The notes under the pieces: model-generated
The model's database searches: none
The model's input: only the letters and a program-made list of their open reading frames with translations
What the model was told of the DNA's origin: nothing
Made by a program: the position numbers and the translations under genes
Assembly (NCBI RefSeq): GCF_009711205.1
Contig: NZ_WMIG01000026.1
Location: forward strand, 1-47,598
Reading direction: 5' to 3'
Source of the DNA: Paracoccus litorisediminis
GTDB taxonomy: Bacteria; Pseudomonadota; Alphaproteobacteria; Rhodobacterales; Rhodobacteraceae
DNA: 47,598 nt
In this document: positions 25,848 to 32,027 of the stretch, piece after piece
Layout of the letters: each line of letters opens with the position of its first letter
Position numbering within the stretch: the stretch's first letter is position 1

Positions 25848-26345
25848 ATGAAGCGTTTTTCTCCGGCGGCGCTGGGCGTCGTCGTGGCTCTGGCGACTGC
25901 GCCGCTCGCGGCCTTTGCTGCCGGGCAAGCGTTCGCGGATCAGGCGGTGGCTTGGCTCGCGGCCGCGATCGCCACCTCTCTGGCCTCGGCCGGGTCGGCG
26001 GTGGTCGCCAAGGTCACCGGCGCGTATCTCGATGCCAAGGCGCGCGAGGCGCTGAAGCTGGCGCTGGAGCGCGGCGCGACGGTGGCGCTTGGCTGGCTGA
26101 TCGATCAGGCGGGTAGCACGGCGCTCGGACGGCGGGTGGATACCGCGCTCGATGTGGTGCTGTCCTATGTTGATCGGGGTAATCCCGGCGCCCTTGCGCG
26201 GTTCGGGATGGCTCTCGGGGGTGATGAGCGTGCGCACCTGCGGCAGATGGCGAGCATCGCTTTGGCGCAGGCCGCGCAAAAGGCAGACCCGGCGGCGCTG
26301 GGGGCCGATCTGCCGACGCTCCTGCGCAAATCCTTGGTGAAGTGA
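25848..26345 (+). CDS. Lysis-associated membrane protein (possible holin)
   Basis: 165 residues starting MKRFSPAALGVVVALATAP, with a signal-like first segment, a second hydrophobic segment (VAWLAAAIATSLASAGSAVVA) and a long amphipathic helical C-terminus. AAGGAGG at the end of the endolysin gene serves as its ribosome-binding site, so the two are coupled. It may be a second holin or an envelope-spanning lysis factor. Not assigned to a named family. Confidence 0.6.
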   Translation: MKRFSPAALGVVVALATAPLAAFAAGQAFADQAVAWLAAAIATSLASAGSAVVAKVTGAYLDAKAREALKLALERGATVALGWLIDQAGSTALGRRVDTALDVVLSYVDRGNPGALARFGMALGGDERAHLRQMASIALAQAAQKADPAALGADLPTLLRKSLVK

Positions 26346-26349
26346 ATAA

Positions 26350-26375
26350 CTGCCTGACTGCATGCAGTCAGGCAG
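26350..26375. repeat. Dispersed palindromic site 2 (perfect 26-bp palindrome)
   Basis: A perfect 26-bp inverted repeat with arms CTGCCTGACTGCA/TGCAGTCAGGCAG. It lies between two convergent genes, 4 bases after the lysis gene stop and 6 bases beyond the stop of the RHH gene. It could be a partition or recombination site, or a two-way terminator, although neither strand has a T run. Confidence 0.9.
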
Positions 26376-26381
26376 GTTGAT

Positions 26382-26648
26382 TCAGTCAATCAGGCCGAAT
26401 CGTTCGCGGATGATGATCTCGAACAGTTCGGCCTGCGGGATGTCGAGGCGGCGCGATTCGGCCTCGAACGCAGCCCGGATGCTGGGCTTGCAGCGGACGC
26501 TCACCTGATCCATGCGGCGCTCGGGCTTCGGGCGCGGGACCAGTCTCTCATGTGGCTCTGCTCCGCGCTGCGGGATGCCGGTCGGGATTGGTGCCCGGGC
26601 GGTGTCGATGAAGCTGCCGAGGTCCATCTCGATGGGTTTCTTGCTCAT
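26382..26648 (-). CDS. Ribbon-helix-helix partner of ParA (ParB-like, type Ib)
   Basis: An 88-residue protein. The first 45 residues are loose and Pro/Arg-rich, which is typical of the ParA-stimulating tail; residues 46-88 (MDQVSVRCKPSIRAAFEAE, then LDIPQAELFEIIIRERFGL) look like a ribbon-helix-helix fold with the DNA-contacting strand DQVSVR. It overlaps parA by 4 bases (ATGA). In type Ib systems this small protein binds the centromere and often represses the operon. The palindrome just past its stop and the repeats before parA are candidate targets. Confidence 0.7.
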   Translation of the reverse strand: MSKKPIEMDLGSFIDTARAPIPTGIPQRGAEPHERLVPRPKPERRMDQVSVRCKPSIRAAFEAESRRLDIPQAELFEIIIRERFGLID

Positions 26649-27265
26649 GCGCGCGCCTCGGTCAGTTCGCGGACATAGGACCAGATGCCCGCCATTTCGG
26701 CGCGGGCCTTGCTGTCGTTTGTCTCGCAGACCCCCTGCCCGCTCCCGGCCGTCTCCGCATAGGCCACGCGCTGCGCGATATTCTCGGGAGCGATCCGGCC
26801 ATGTCGGGCCAGCGCCCGGACGGTCTGATCCGTCAGCTTGGCGCGCGGCGCTTGGCTCAGGACGAAGGCGAAGGGTGTCCCTGCCCGCTCTAGCGCGGCG
26901 ATGGTCGCGCCCACGGCGCGCAGATCATCGGCGCTCGGTCGCACCGGGACCAGTGCGAGATCCGCAAGCGTGATGGCCTCGGCCAGCCAGTCTGGGGCGG
27001 CCGGCGGCGTGTCGATCACGCAGAGGTCGAAATCTTCGGCCAGACGGATCAGGGCATGGGCCAGCTGGTGTGGAGCCGGATCGGTCGCGAGCATCGCTGG
27101 TTCATCGGCCTCTCGGCTGTCCCACCAGCCGCGCAGGCTCTGCTGTGGATCTAGGTCGATCAGCACGGCGCGCTGGCCATCCTGGCTGGCGGCGACCGCG
27201 AGGTTGCGCGCGAGCGTGGTCTTTCCTGCGCCGCCCTTTTGGGCGGTCACGCATATGGTTTTCAT
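26645..27265 (-). CDS. parA: ParA-type partition ATPase (small, type Ib)
   Basis: 206 residues starting MKTICVTAQKGGAGKTTL with the deviant Walker A KGGAGKTT (residues 10-17). The switch-like DLDPQQS, LCVIDTPPAA (Walker B) and VRPSADDL follow. No N-terminal DNA-binding domain is present, as in type Ib plasmid ParAs. It would move phage plasmid copies to both daughter cells. The ATG at 27265 is chosen because homologues start at MKTI and GGAG lies 9 bases upstream; longer in-frame starts run into the upstream repeat. Confidence 0.9.
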   Translation of the reverse strand: MKTICVTAQKGGAGKTTLARNLAVAASQDGQRAVLIDLDPQQSLRGWWDSREADEPAMLATDPAPHQLAHALIRLAEDFDLCVIDTPPAAPDWLAEAITLADLALVPVRPSADDLRAVGATIAALERAGTPFAFVLSQAPRAKLTDQTVRALARHGRIAPENIAQRVAYAETAGSGQGVCETNDSKARAEMAGIWSYVRELTEARA

Positions 27266-27295
27266 CTTGGCTGTCTCCGGGGTCTGTGTGCCCTC

Positions 27296-27324
27296 TAGGA
27301 TGCGCCGCTTCCTAATGAAGTCAA
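27296..27324 (-). promoter_or_regulatory. Candidate parA operon promoter
   Basis: On the minus strand TTGACT (27324-27319), 17 bases, then ATCCTA (27301-27296). It lies about 30 bases before the parA start and only 3 bases from the repeat block at 27328-27373, so a protein bound there could control it. Confidence 0.45.
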
Positions 27325-27327
27325 TAC

Positions 27328-27373
27328 GACTGCCTAAGTGCGTAAGTGCGTAAGTGTATGCATGCATGCAGTC
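27328..27373. repeat. Dispersed palindromic site 3 with TAAGTGCG repeats (putative parS/operator)
   Basis: A 46-base block that begins GACTGCC and ends GCATGCAGTC, so its ends form the same inverted repeat as the other sites. Between them lie TAAGTGCG, TAAGTGCG and TAAGTGTA in tandem and a run of CATG units. It is placed just upstream of the parA promoter, where type Ib centromeres usually lie. Confidence 0.75.
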
Positions 27374-27396
27374 AAAATTCCGACTGGAGGTCGATA

Positions 27397-27639
27397 ATGG
27401 CGAAACACTCTCTCACGACTGCGTTCACGGGGCCGTATTCGGTCGTCGCGAATGGCCTGCTGCAGCATGGCGGCGGCTCCCCCATCGAGATCGTCGTCGC
27501 AGCCTCGATGCCTGCGAATGACGCGGACGCGCTTATTCTGGCCGAGGATTTTGACGTGATCCGGGCGAGTGGCGATCGCACGTTCTTCGCCCGCGCTCAG
27601 AACGCGACCGCGCTGCTGCGGGTGGTTCCTGCGCTATGA
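27397..27639 (+). CDS. Unknown small protein paired with the SGNH hydrolase
   Basis: 80 residues, GGAGG 7 bases before the ATG. It starts MAKHSLTTAFTGPYSVVANG and is beta-rich, with a C-terminal ARAQNATALLRVVPAL. It resembles the 71-residue protein at 22465 in size, strand pattern and position before a fibre/hydrolase gene. Its stop overlaps the next start by 4 bases (ATGA). It probably helps mount or fold the downstream protein. Confidence 0.65.
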   Translation: MAKHSLTTAFTGPYSVVANGLLQHGGGSPIEIVVAASMPANDADALILAEDFDVIRASGDRTFFARAQNATALLRVVPAL

Positions 27640-28523
27640 GGTTGGATCTGAGTTTTGGCGGGCTGGCCATGCATGGTCCCGGCTCCGGGGGCGGTGGCGG
27701 CGCTCCGACGCGGCCGTTCTTCGCGCTGTCCGACGATGTCGTCTCGGTCGGGCATAGTTTTCTCAGCTTTCCGCAGGTCGCGGCTCTGGAGGGGACCGCC
27801 GATAACGGCTCGGGTGCGATCTATGATCTTGAGGCGCGGAACGGCTGGACCGGCGACGTCTGGCTTAGTTTCTTGGGTTATGGTCGGCTCGCGCAGCTGT
27901 GGGCGCGCAACGGCATTGATCGCACCGACACCAGCCAAGCAGCATTTGCCTTCTGGTTCACCGAGTTTGGGGATATCGGCACCGGCATGATGTTCGCGCC
28001 GAATTCCTCGGAGGGCATCGCGGGCCTGCAGGCGGCGTTCAGCTATGCGGTCACCATGCAGGCGCGGGGCGCTCGCGCGATATTCTTCATGGGTCCGCAT
28101 CCGGTCGAGGCGCTGCCCGGCAGCACGGATGCCAGCAATCTGGGGGTTTGCCAGTATACGGTCGATTGGCTCACGGCTCGTCCCGAGATCACGGTCCCGG
28201 TCTACATGCTGCCGTGCCTGCCCATCGTGCGAAATTGGCAGACCTACATGGGGGGCGGCTCTGTCTATTCCGATGGTCTGCACCTGAAGCAGACCAATAA
28301 CGCGGGGCCGGGCAACTCCGCAGCTTTGGCTGTGAGCTATGCCATGCGCTACATGATGACCGGCGTCCGGTTCACGCCGGGCGGGGCAGGGGTGGAGCTC
28401 ACGCAGTTTCTGAGCATCGCCTATGACGTCTGCGATGCTTACGCCTGCGCGGGCCTCGGTGGCGTTACGACCATTGCCCCTTGGGTCGGATCAGACCCGT
28501 TGCCGTCGCCGCAGATGCCGTGA
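27636..28523 (+). CDS. SGNH/GDSL-type hydrolase (putative surface deacylase)
   Basis: 295 residues. After a Gly-rich linker (about residues 13-23) comes DDVVSVGHSFLSF with the likely nucleophile S41. RGARAIFFMGPHPVE supplies core strands and an oxyanion region, and VYSDGLHLKQTN carries the D213-x-x-H216 pair, so the SGNH triad is visible. The Gly-rich N-terminus suggests attachment to another virion protein. It may strip acyl groups from capsule or lipopolysaccharide at adsorption, or alter the surface of the lysogen. It lies inside the plasmid-maintenance region, away from the other fibre genes. Confidence 0.7.
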   Translation: MRLDLSFGGLAMHGPGSGGGGGAPTRPFFALSDDVVSVGHSFLSFPQVAALEGTADNGSGAIYDLEARNGWTGDVWLSFLGYGRLAQLWARNGIDRTDTSQAAFAFWFTEFGDIGTGMMFAPNSSEGIAGLQAAFSYAVTMQARGARAIFFMGPHPVEALPGSTDASNLGVCQYTVDWLTARPEITVPVYMLPCLPIVRNWQTYMGGGSVYSDGLHLKQTNNAGPGNSAALAVSYAMRYMMTGVRFTPGGAGVELTQFLSIAYDVCDAYACAGLGGVTTIAPWVGSDPLPSPQMP

Positions 28524-28526
28524 CGG

Positions 28527-28784
28527 TCACCGGATGCAATTGAAGAGGTAGCTCATCACAAACATGTCCTCTTTCTCGCTCGCAAATTGCGCGCTGCCAT
28601 AGCCGCGCTCACGGCAGAGTCGGTCGGCGGTGGGCTGATGGAAGGCGACGGCCTCGGCCGTGCGGTGCAGTGAGGCTGGGCCACCGGCCAGTTCGACAAT
28701 GCTGCCGGAGTTTTCCACGACGATCGGCTCTGCCGCGCAGGCGGAAAGGGCGAGGATCAGGGCAAAGGGGGCGGTGCGGCGCAT
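28527..28784 (-). CDS. Small lipoprotein (possible superinfection or conversion factor)
   Basis: 85 residues starting MRRTAPFALILALSACAAEP, a clear signal peptide with lipobox LSAC (C16 lipidated). The mature part is about 70 residues with two further cysteines. AGGA lies about 8 bases upstream. The gene is convergent with the SGNH gene (3 bases between stops) and stands alone, like a moron. Phage lipoproteins of this size often block superinfection, which is possible here but unproven. Confidence 0.7.
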   Translation of the reverse strand: MRRTAPFALILALSACAAEPIVVENSGSIVELAGGPASLHRTAEAVAFHQPTADRLCRERGYGSAQFASEKEDMFVMSYLFNCIR

Positions 28785-28805
28785 GGTGGTTCCTGGCTGA
28801 GTGAT

Positions 28806-28829
28806 GCGCCCCGGACGATACCGGGGCGC
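28806..28829. terminator. Strong GC hairpin between repL-like and lipoprotein genes
   Basis: The 9-base stem GCGCCCCGG/CCGGGGCGC with loop ACGATA lies downstream of the leftward RepL-like gene. No T run follows on either strand, so termination is possible but not certain. Confidence 0.45.
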
Positions 28830-28884
28830 GCGCGCCAGTCCAGAGAAACCGTTGATCTTACTTATCGGGTGGCGTGTAAGAGTT

Positions 28885-28908
28885 CGACTGACTGCATGCA
28901 GTCAGTCG
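28885..28908. repeat. Dispersed palindromic site 4 (perfect 24-bp palindrome)
   Basis: Arms CGACTGACTGCA/TGCAGTCAGTCG form a perfect palindrome around the shared core GACTGCATGCAGTC. It overlaps the stop codon of the RepL-like gene. Confidence 0.9.
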
Positions 28909-29624
28909 GTCTTGCCGCCGTCGATCACATCGAGCCGGTAACGCTCGACGGCCTTTCCGTGATTGTGGATGTTGCCGCGATAAGCACCCTCGGGCGTCAC
29001 GGTGATGACCTTGCCGCGTCCCTTCTTCACGCGCACGATCGCCCCCACCTGTTCGAGCAGGGCAAGGGTGCGGGCCATTGCGGCAGTTTCCACATCTGCG
29101 ATCTGGCAGAGTTCGCCTGCGGTCTTGCTGCATTCGTAGCTCTGCCAGCTGAGATGGCAGCAGATTTCCCACAAGACGGACGCTGCCAGATGTTGCTGCG
29201 CGCGGCTGACGCCTGAGTTGACCAGTCTCTGGCGGATGGTGCTCTGATACTGAAATGCGATTGACACGTTACCACCTCCGAAGAAGTCAAATTCGATCTG
29301 TTGGGACGACGAGAGTTCCTTGGCGGCGCGAGAGGCCTCCCGCGCCCGCTCGGCTCGTTCCGGGCTGGATTCTTGCATCGCCTGCTGGTCGAGCAAAAGG
29401 GCGGCCTGATCGTATGACCCGCGCTTGTGCATCTGCCGCTCGGTCAGATCAACCGGCGGGCTGCTGTGACGCTCTTGGATCGCTCCGACGATGACCGCGC
29501 GCTGCTGCACCTTCGCGCCGCTTCGTCGCTGGGCCTGCTGGACGATCCTAGCTGTCTCGATGTCCTCGTCGCTGACTCCACGCTTGCGGAGCTCCGCGTC
29601 GGTGATCCTGCCCATCCCTGTCAC
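28902..29624 (-). CDS. RepL-like replication initiator (winged helix)
   Basis: 240 residues from the GTG at 29624 (an ATG at 29615 is also possible). The N-terminal half is charged and helical. Residues of about 125-220 form a winged-helix region: ASVLWEICCHLSWQSYEC, TAGELCQIADVETAAMARTL, LEQVGAIVRVKKGRGKVITV and then EGAYRGN. This matches RepL-type plasmid initiators and related marR-like replication proteins by memory. Together with the ParA pair it suggests plasmid-form maintenance. Its promoter holds two 19-bp palindromes 21 bases apart. It could instead be a transcription regulator. Confidence 0.55.
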   Translation of the reverse strand: MTGMGRITDAELRKRGVSDEDIETARIVQQAQRRSGAKVQQRAVIVGAIQERHSSPPVDLTERQMHKRGSYDQAALLLDQQAMQESSPERAERAREASRAAKELSSSQQIEFDFFGGGNVSIAFQYQSTIRQRLVNSGVSRAQQHLAASVLWEICCHLSWQSYECSKTAGELCQIADVETAAMARTLALLEQVGAIVRVKKGRGKVITVTPEGAYRGNIHNHGKAVERYRLDVIDGGKTD

Positions 29625-29638
29625 CTATTCCGGCTGAT

Positions 29639-29683
29639 AGTTGTCTGTGGGACAACTATAGTTGTCTGTGGGACAACTGTCGA
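29639..29683 (-). promoter_or_regulatory. repL-like promoter with two operator/iteron palindromes
   Basis: AGTTGTC-TGTGG-GACAACT occurs twice, at 29639-29657 and 29660-29678, exactly 21 bases apart, i.e. two helical turns. On the minus strand TCGACA (29683-29678), 17 bases, then TATAGT (29660-29655) form a promoter whose spacer is one palindrome, while the other begins at the start point. This fits autoregulation or iteron binding by the RepL-like protein. Confidence 0.75.
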
Positions 29684-29812
29684 GATTCGTTTCCGCCTGC
29701 GTTTGCTGGGGAGATCGGGCCAAAAGCACCAAGGTATCCATATATCCTAATAAGAAGACCTTGCGATCGCTTCGGTCGACCAAGCACAAGCAGCGACCGT
29801 TCCCTGCTGGGG
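29684..29812. other. Intergenic spacer without recognised gene
   Basis: Part of the 338-base gap between the RepL-like and Acb2-like genes. It is locally AT-richer (around 29730-29762) than the rest of the window. No open frame with a ribosome-binding site is seen. AT-rich DNA next to paired repeats could be an origin. Confidence 0.4.
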
Positions 29813-29841
29813 AAGGAAAAAGACGCGGGTCGAAACCCGCG
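29813..29841 (-). terminator. Terminator for the leftward Acb2-like transcript
   Basis: On the minus strand CGCGGGT-TTCG-ACCCGCG is followed by TCTTTTT. The stable tetraloop and T run make this a clear rho-independent terminator. Confidence 0.85.
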
Positions 29842-29873
29842 CTATAGGCTTTTCATTTAGGGACGTGCGTAGG

Positions 29874-29895
29874 GGCTGGACCCGAGGGTCCAGCC
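29874..29895. terminator. Perfect 10-bp hairpin
   Basis: GGCTGGACCC/GGGTCCAGCC with a 2-base spacer lies downstream of the Acb2-like gene and upstream of the terminator at 29813. It has no T run. It may be an additional terminator or an RNA-stability element. Confidence 0.5.
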
Positions 29896-29962
29896 TTGTG
29901 CCCCCGGTCAGCCAAGAACGAGGAAGCGCACGGCCCGCACTATGCGCGGATGCAGTGAAAAA

Positions 29963-30163
29963 TCAAGAGTCGAGGCTGGCGCGGATCATGCAGTCCTTGG
30001 CCTCGAGCAGCTTCCTCAGCCCGGCGCTTTTCTCGGCGCTGTCGGGCAGGGCGTCGTTCAGCGCGTCAGCCAGTTCGCCGAAGGGGGCGCTGATCACCTG
30101 CAGCTTTGGCGGCAGATGCTCATATGCGAAGAACCGCATGATTGGGTTCTTGGGTCGGCTCAT
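29963..30163 (-). CDS. acb2: Acb2-like anti-CBASS cyclic-nucleotide sponge
   Basis: 66 residues: MSRPKNPIMRFFAYEHLPPK, then LQVISAPFGELADALNDALP and KSAGLRKLLEAKDCMIRASL. The FFAYEHLP start and the RKLLEAKDC.IRA ending are the hallmark of the Acb2/Tad1 hairpin family. Characterised Acb2 proteins form hexamers that bind cyclic di- and trinucleotides and so block CBASS (and Thoeris) signalling. Most family members are annotated as unknown phage proteins. AAAGGAG lies 6 bases before the ATG. It has its own terminator, like a defence-counter gene added to the early operon. Assignment is from memory of the motif. Confidence 0.78.
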   Translation of the reverse strand: MSRPKNPIMRFFAYEHLPPKLQVISAPFGELADALNDALPDSAEKSAGLRKLLEAKDCMIRASLDS

Positions 30164-30284
30164 GTCTTGCTCCTTTGCGGCTAAGTCTGGGCGGTGGGGA
30201 ATGGGAGGGCTCCGCGTGCTGGATGGGTTTTGCGGTCTGCCTCGGGGTCGGCCGGCGGGGCCGATCCATCATGATAAGTTCCGC

Positions 30285-30566
30285 TTATCGGCGTTGCTCT
30301 AATTCGCGGATTCGCGCCCATAGCCGTTTGCTCTGCCGCCATTGCGCTCGCTGCTCATCAAGCCGCCTGTCGCGGGCCTCGCGTAGCCGCAGCACCTGCC
30401 GCTCTGCCTCTGCCCGCCCGCGCTCTGCCGCCTCAATGCGGCTTTCGGGCACGTCGCATGTGCAATGTTCAGGCCCATAGACCGCAGCACCCATGCACAT
30501 TGGGATCAGCACCTTGCCAGCGCCGTCGCGATACCAATGGCAACGATCAGTCACGGGCGCGTCCAT
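30285..30566 (-). CDS. Unknown protein with Cys motif and coiled coil
   Basis: 93 residues. The N-terminal half contains CHWYRDGAGKVLIPMCMGA and then HCTC, four cysteines plus histidines that could hold a metal ion. The C-terminal half is a charged helix (RIEAAERGRAEAERQVLRLR) likely to be a coiled coil. No family recognised. It lies last in the leftward early operon after a 27-base gap. Confidence 0.65.
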   Translation of the reverse strand: MDAPVTDRCHWYRDGAGKVLIPMCMGAAVYGPEHCTCDVPESRIEAAERGRAEAERQVLRLREARDRRLDEQRAQWRQSKRLWARIRELEQRR

Positions 30567-30593
30567 AATAGTTGCCGTTCTTCCAGCCCCAGA

Positions 30594-30881
30594 TCATACC
30601 CACACTCCCTCGACGTGCATGCGGCAGAGGTAATCCAAAGCGTCCCAATGCAGAGCTCGGGGAATGATCAGCGACTGGGTGTCGAACGCGTCATGAATGA
30701 TCGCTCCGCTGCCTTTCATGACAAAGGCGGCGTTTTTGACTCCGGGTATCTGGGCCTCCCACAGATCCGGGACGTTGGTCGCCTGCCCGATCAAGGTGAT
30801 CCATTTAATGCGATCGTCGGTCGTCGGGCACGTCACGGGAAAGGATGGAGGGTCGGCAAAACCGATAAAGGTATGGTTCAT
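30594..30881 (-). CDS. Unknown early protein
   Basis: 95 residues starting MNHTFIGFADPPSFPVTCPT, with a mixed alpha/beta composition (RIKWITLIGQATNVPDLWEA, SGAIIHDAFDTQSLIIP). It starts in an ATGA overlap with the previous gene, which fixes the start although the frame is open far upstream. Function unknown. Confidence 0.7.
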   Translation of the reverse strand: MNHTFIGFADPPSFPVTCPTTDDRIKWITLIGQATNVPDLWEAQIPGVKNAAFVMKGSGAIIHDAFDTQSLIIPRALHWDALDYLCRMHVEGVWV

Positions 30882-31210
30882 TCTCCGGCGCCCGCGCTGG
30901 TGGATGATGCGCTGTCTGTCGTGTGCGAGGGCGCATATCCGTAGAGGGACGGCATATCTTCGTGAGACGGCCACGCTTGATGGATGATGATGTGGACCTC
31001 GGCCGGCTGCGTGTCGTCCGCGCGGCGATCGGCAACCATTGCGGGGTAATTCGGCGCGCGGCGGCCATAGATGCTCATGTGCGCCTGCAGCCCTGCCTCG
31101 CGCCAAGCCTTGCGGGCATGGCGGCGATCCAGCCAGCCAAACAGCAGGATCAGGATGGCGATGCCCGTAGGAACAAGAATGAGGACGGGAAGCGGGGGAA
31201 GTGAGTTCAT
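30878..31210 (-). CDS. Small single-pass membrane protein
   Basis: 110 residues: MNSLPPLPVLILVPTGIAIL starts a single membrane anchor of about 22 residues, followed by a basic stretch (DRRHARKAWREAG) and a soluble tail with IIIHQAWPSHEDMPSLYGYA. The start overlaps (ATGA) the stop of the frameshifted upstream gene. Possibly an inner-membrane protein active early in infection; no family recognised. Confidence 0.7.
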   Translation of the reverse strand: MNSLPPLPVLILVPTGIAILILLFGWLDRRHARKAWREAGLQAHMSIYGRRAPNYPAMVADRRADDTQPAEVHIIIHQAWPSHEDMPSLYGYAPSHTTDSASSTSAGAGE

Positions 31211-31916
31211 TTCGGGGCCTCCGCGGTGGCGTTGCAGATGTCACAGGTTTCGCCGGGCCGCAGGTGGCATTCCCCGCATGGCTCCTGTCCGGTCCTGTCG
31301 CCGATGGGGGGCAGGCGGGCGTCTGCAGCGGGGGGGCGAGCGCACCGACCCCGACTAGCACCTCACGCTTGCCCACCTCATTGGGTGGCGCGAGGATGCC
31401 GTCGCTCTCTGCTCTTTCAATGAGGCGGGCTGCAGCATTGTATCCGATGCCGAGTGTCCGCTGGACGTGGGACGTTGACCCGCGACCGCTCAGGACGATC
31501 AGCCCTACTGCGGCGAAATACTGCGGGTTGGCGTCAGGCGCTGATCGGACCCGATCAAGCGGCGTTTCGTCAGACGGGGCTGGGGTTAGGCTGAAGCGGT
31601 GATCCGTCCTCCGCGCGCCGCGGCGAATATCTGCATGTGTATCCTCTATCGGCGGGATCTTGATTGACCCTTCGATGGTGAGGGCCTTTTCCGTCAAGGC
31701 TTCGGTCTGCGGCTTGGGCGGTGGCGAGATCCTGGCGATGCGCTGGCGCAAAATGCCGAGGTATCCCGTCATGCAGGAGTACTGGTTGGCCAGCAGAATT
31801 CGATCCTGCTGCGGCAGGTCGTCATAGATCCCGCTATCGAGGAACGGTCCCAGCTTCGCGACCCGCTCGGCCAGTTCCTTTTCCTCGGTGATCATTCGTT
31901 CTTCATGGGGTGACAT
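31207..31916 (-). CDS. crAss001_48-like / FtsK-gamma protein with probable -1 frameshift
   Basis: About 236 residues if ribosomes shift at 31330-31336. Residues 1-65 (MSPHEERMITEEKELAERVA, ANQYSCMTGYLGILRQRI) resemble the crAss001_48-related family. Residues of about 125-190 (YFAAVGLIVLSGRGSTSHVQ, GIGYNAAARLIERAESDGIL, NEVGKREVLV) are an FtsK gamma winged helix, which in FtsK reads oriented KOPS motifs. In the unshifted frame the protein runs on as nonsense; the -1 frame continues as PCGECHLRPGETCDICNATA and stops in an ATGA overlap with the next gene. That frame has no start codon of its own. The ATG at 31916 has AAGG 5 bases upstream; an ATG at 31928 is also possible. Confidence 0.7.
31330..31336 (-). 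promoter_or_regulatory. Run of seven C: frameshift site or homopolymer error
   Basis: On the minus strand the codons GCC CCC CCG contain C CCC CCG, which fits X XXY YYZ for a -1 shift. A one-base length error in the sequence would look the same. Confidence 0.55.
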
Positions 31917-31932
31917 GGTGGCCTTCATGAAA

Positions 31933-32015
31933 CGTTGCGTTGCGTTGCGTTGCGATGCGTAGCGTGGAGCGGCGAAGCGTCGCGAGGCGGAGCGGAGCGG
32001 GGCGTTGCGGAGTGT
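31933..32015. repeat. TTGCG-type pentamer tract 1
   Basis: TTGCG units in tandem (GTTGCGTTGCGTTGCGTTGCG) decay into NNGCG-like units (ATGCG, TAGCG, GAGCG, AAGCG). It fills the gap between the RAMP-like gene stop and the start of the FtsK-gamma gene. One of four such tracts, all in intergenic gaps of the leftward operon. Confidence 0.85.
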
Positions 32016-32027
32016 TGAGAATTCTAA

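Noticed and set aside
29813..29841. tRNA-like fold from the stable hairpins near the Acb2-like gene
   Set aside because: No cloverleaf, no acceptor stem with CCA context; hairpins fit terminators.
30118..30272. Possible 50-residue leftward peptide overlapping the Acb2-like start
   Set aside because: Pro/Arg-rich, no good ribosome-binding site, and it reads through the strong ribosome-binding site of the Acb2-like gene.
30594..31928. A single 444-residue leftward protein
   Set aside because: Its middle is nonsense. Three separate genes with ATGA overlaps explain the same stretch better.
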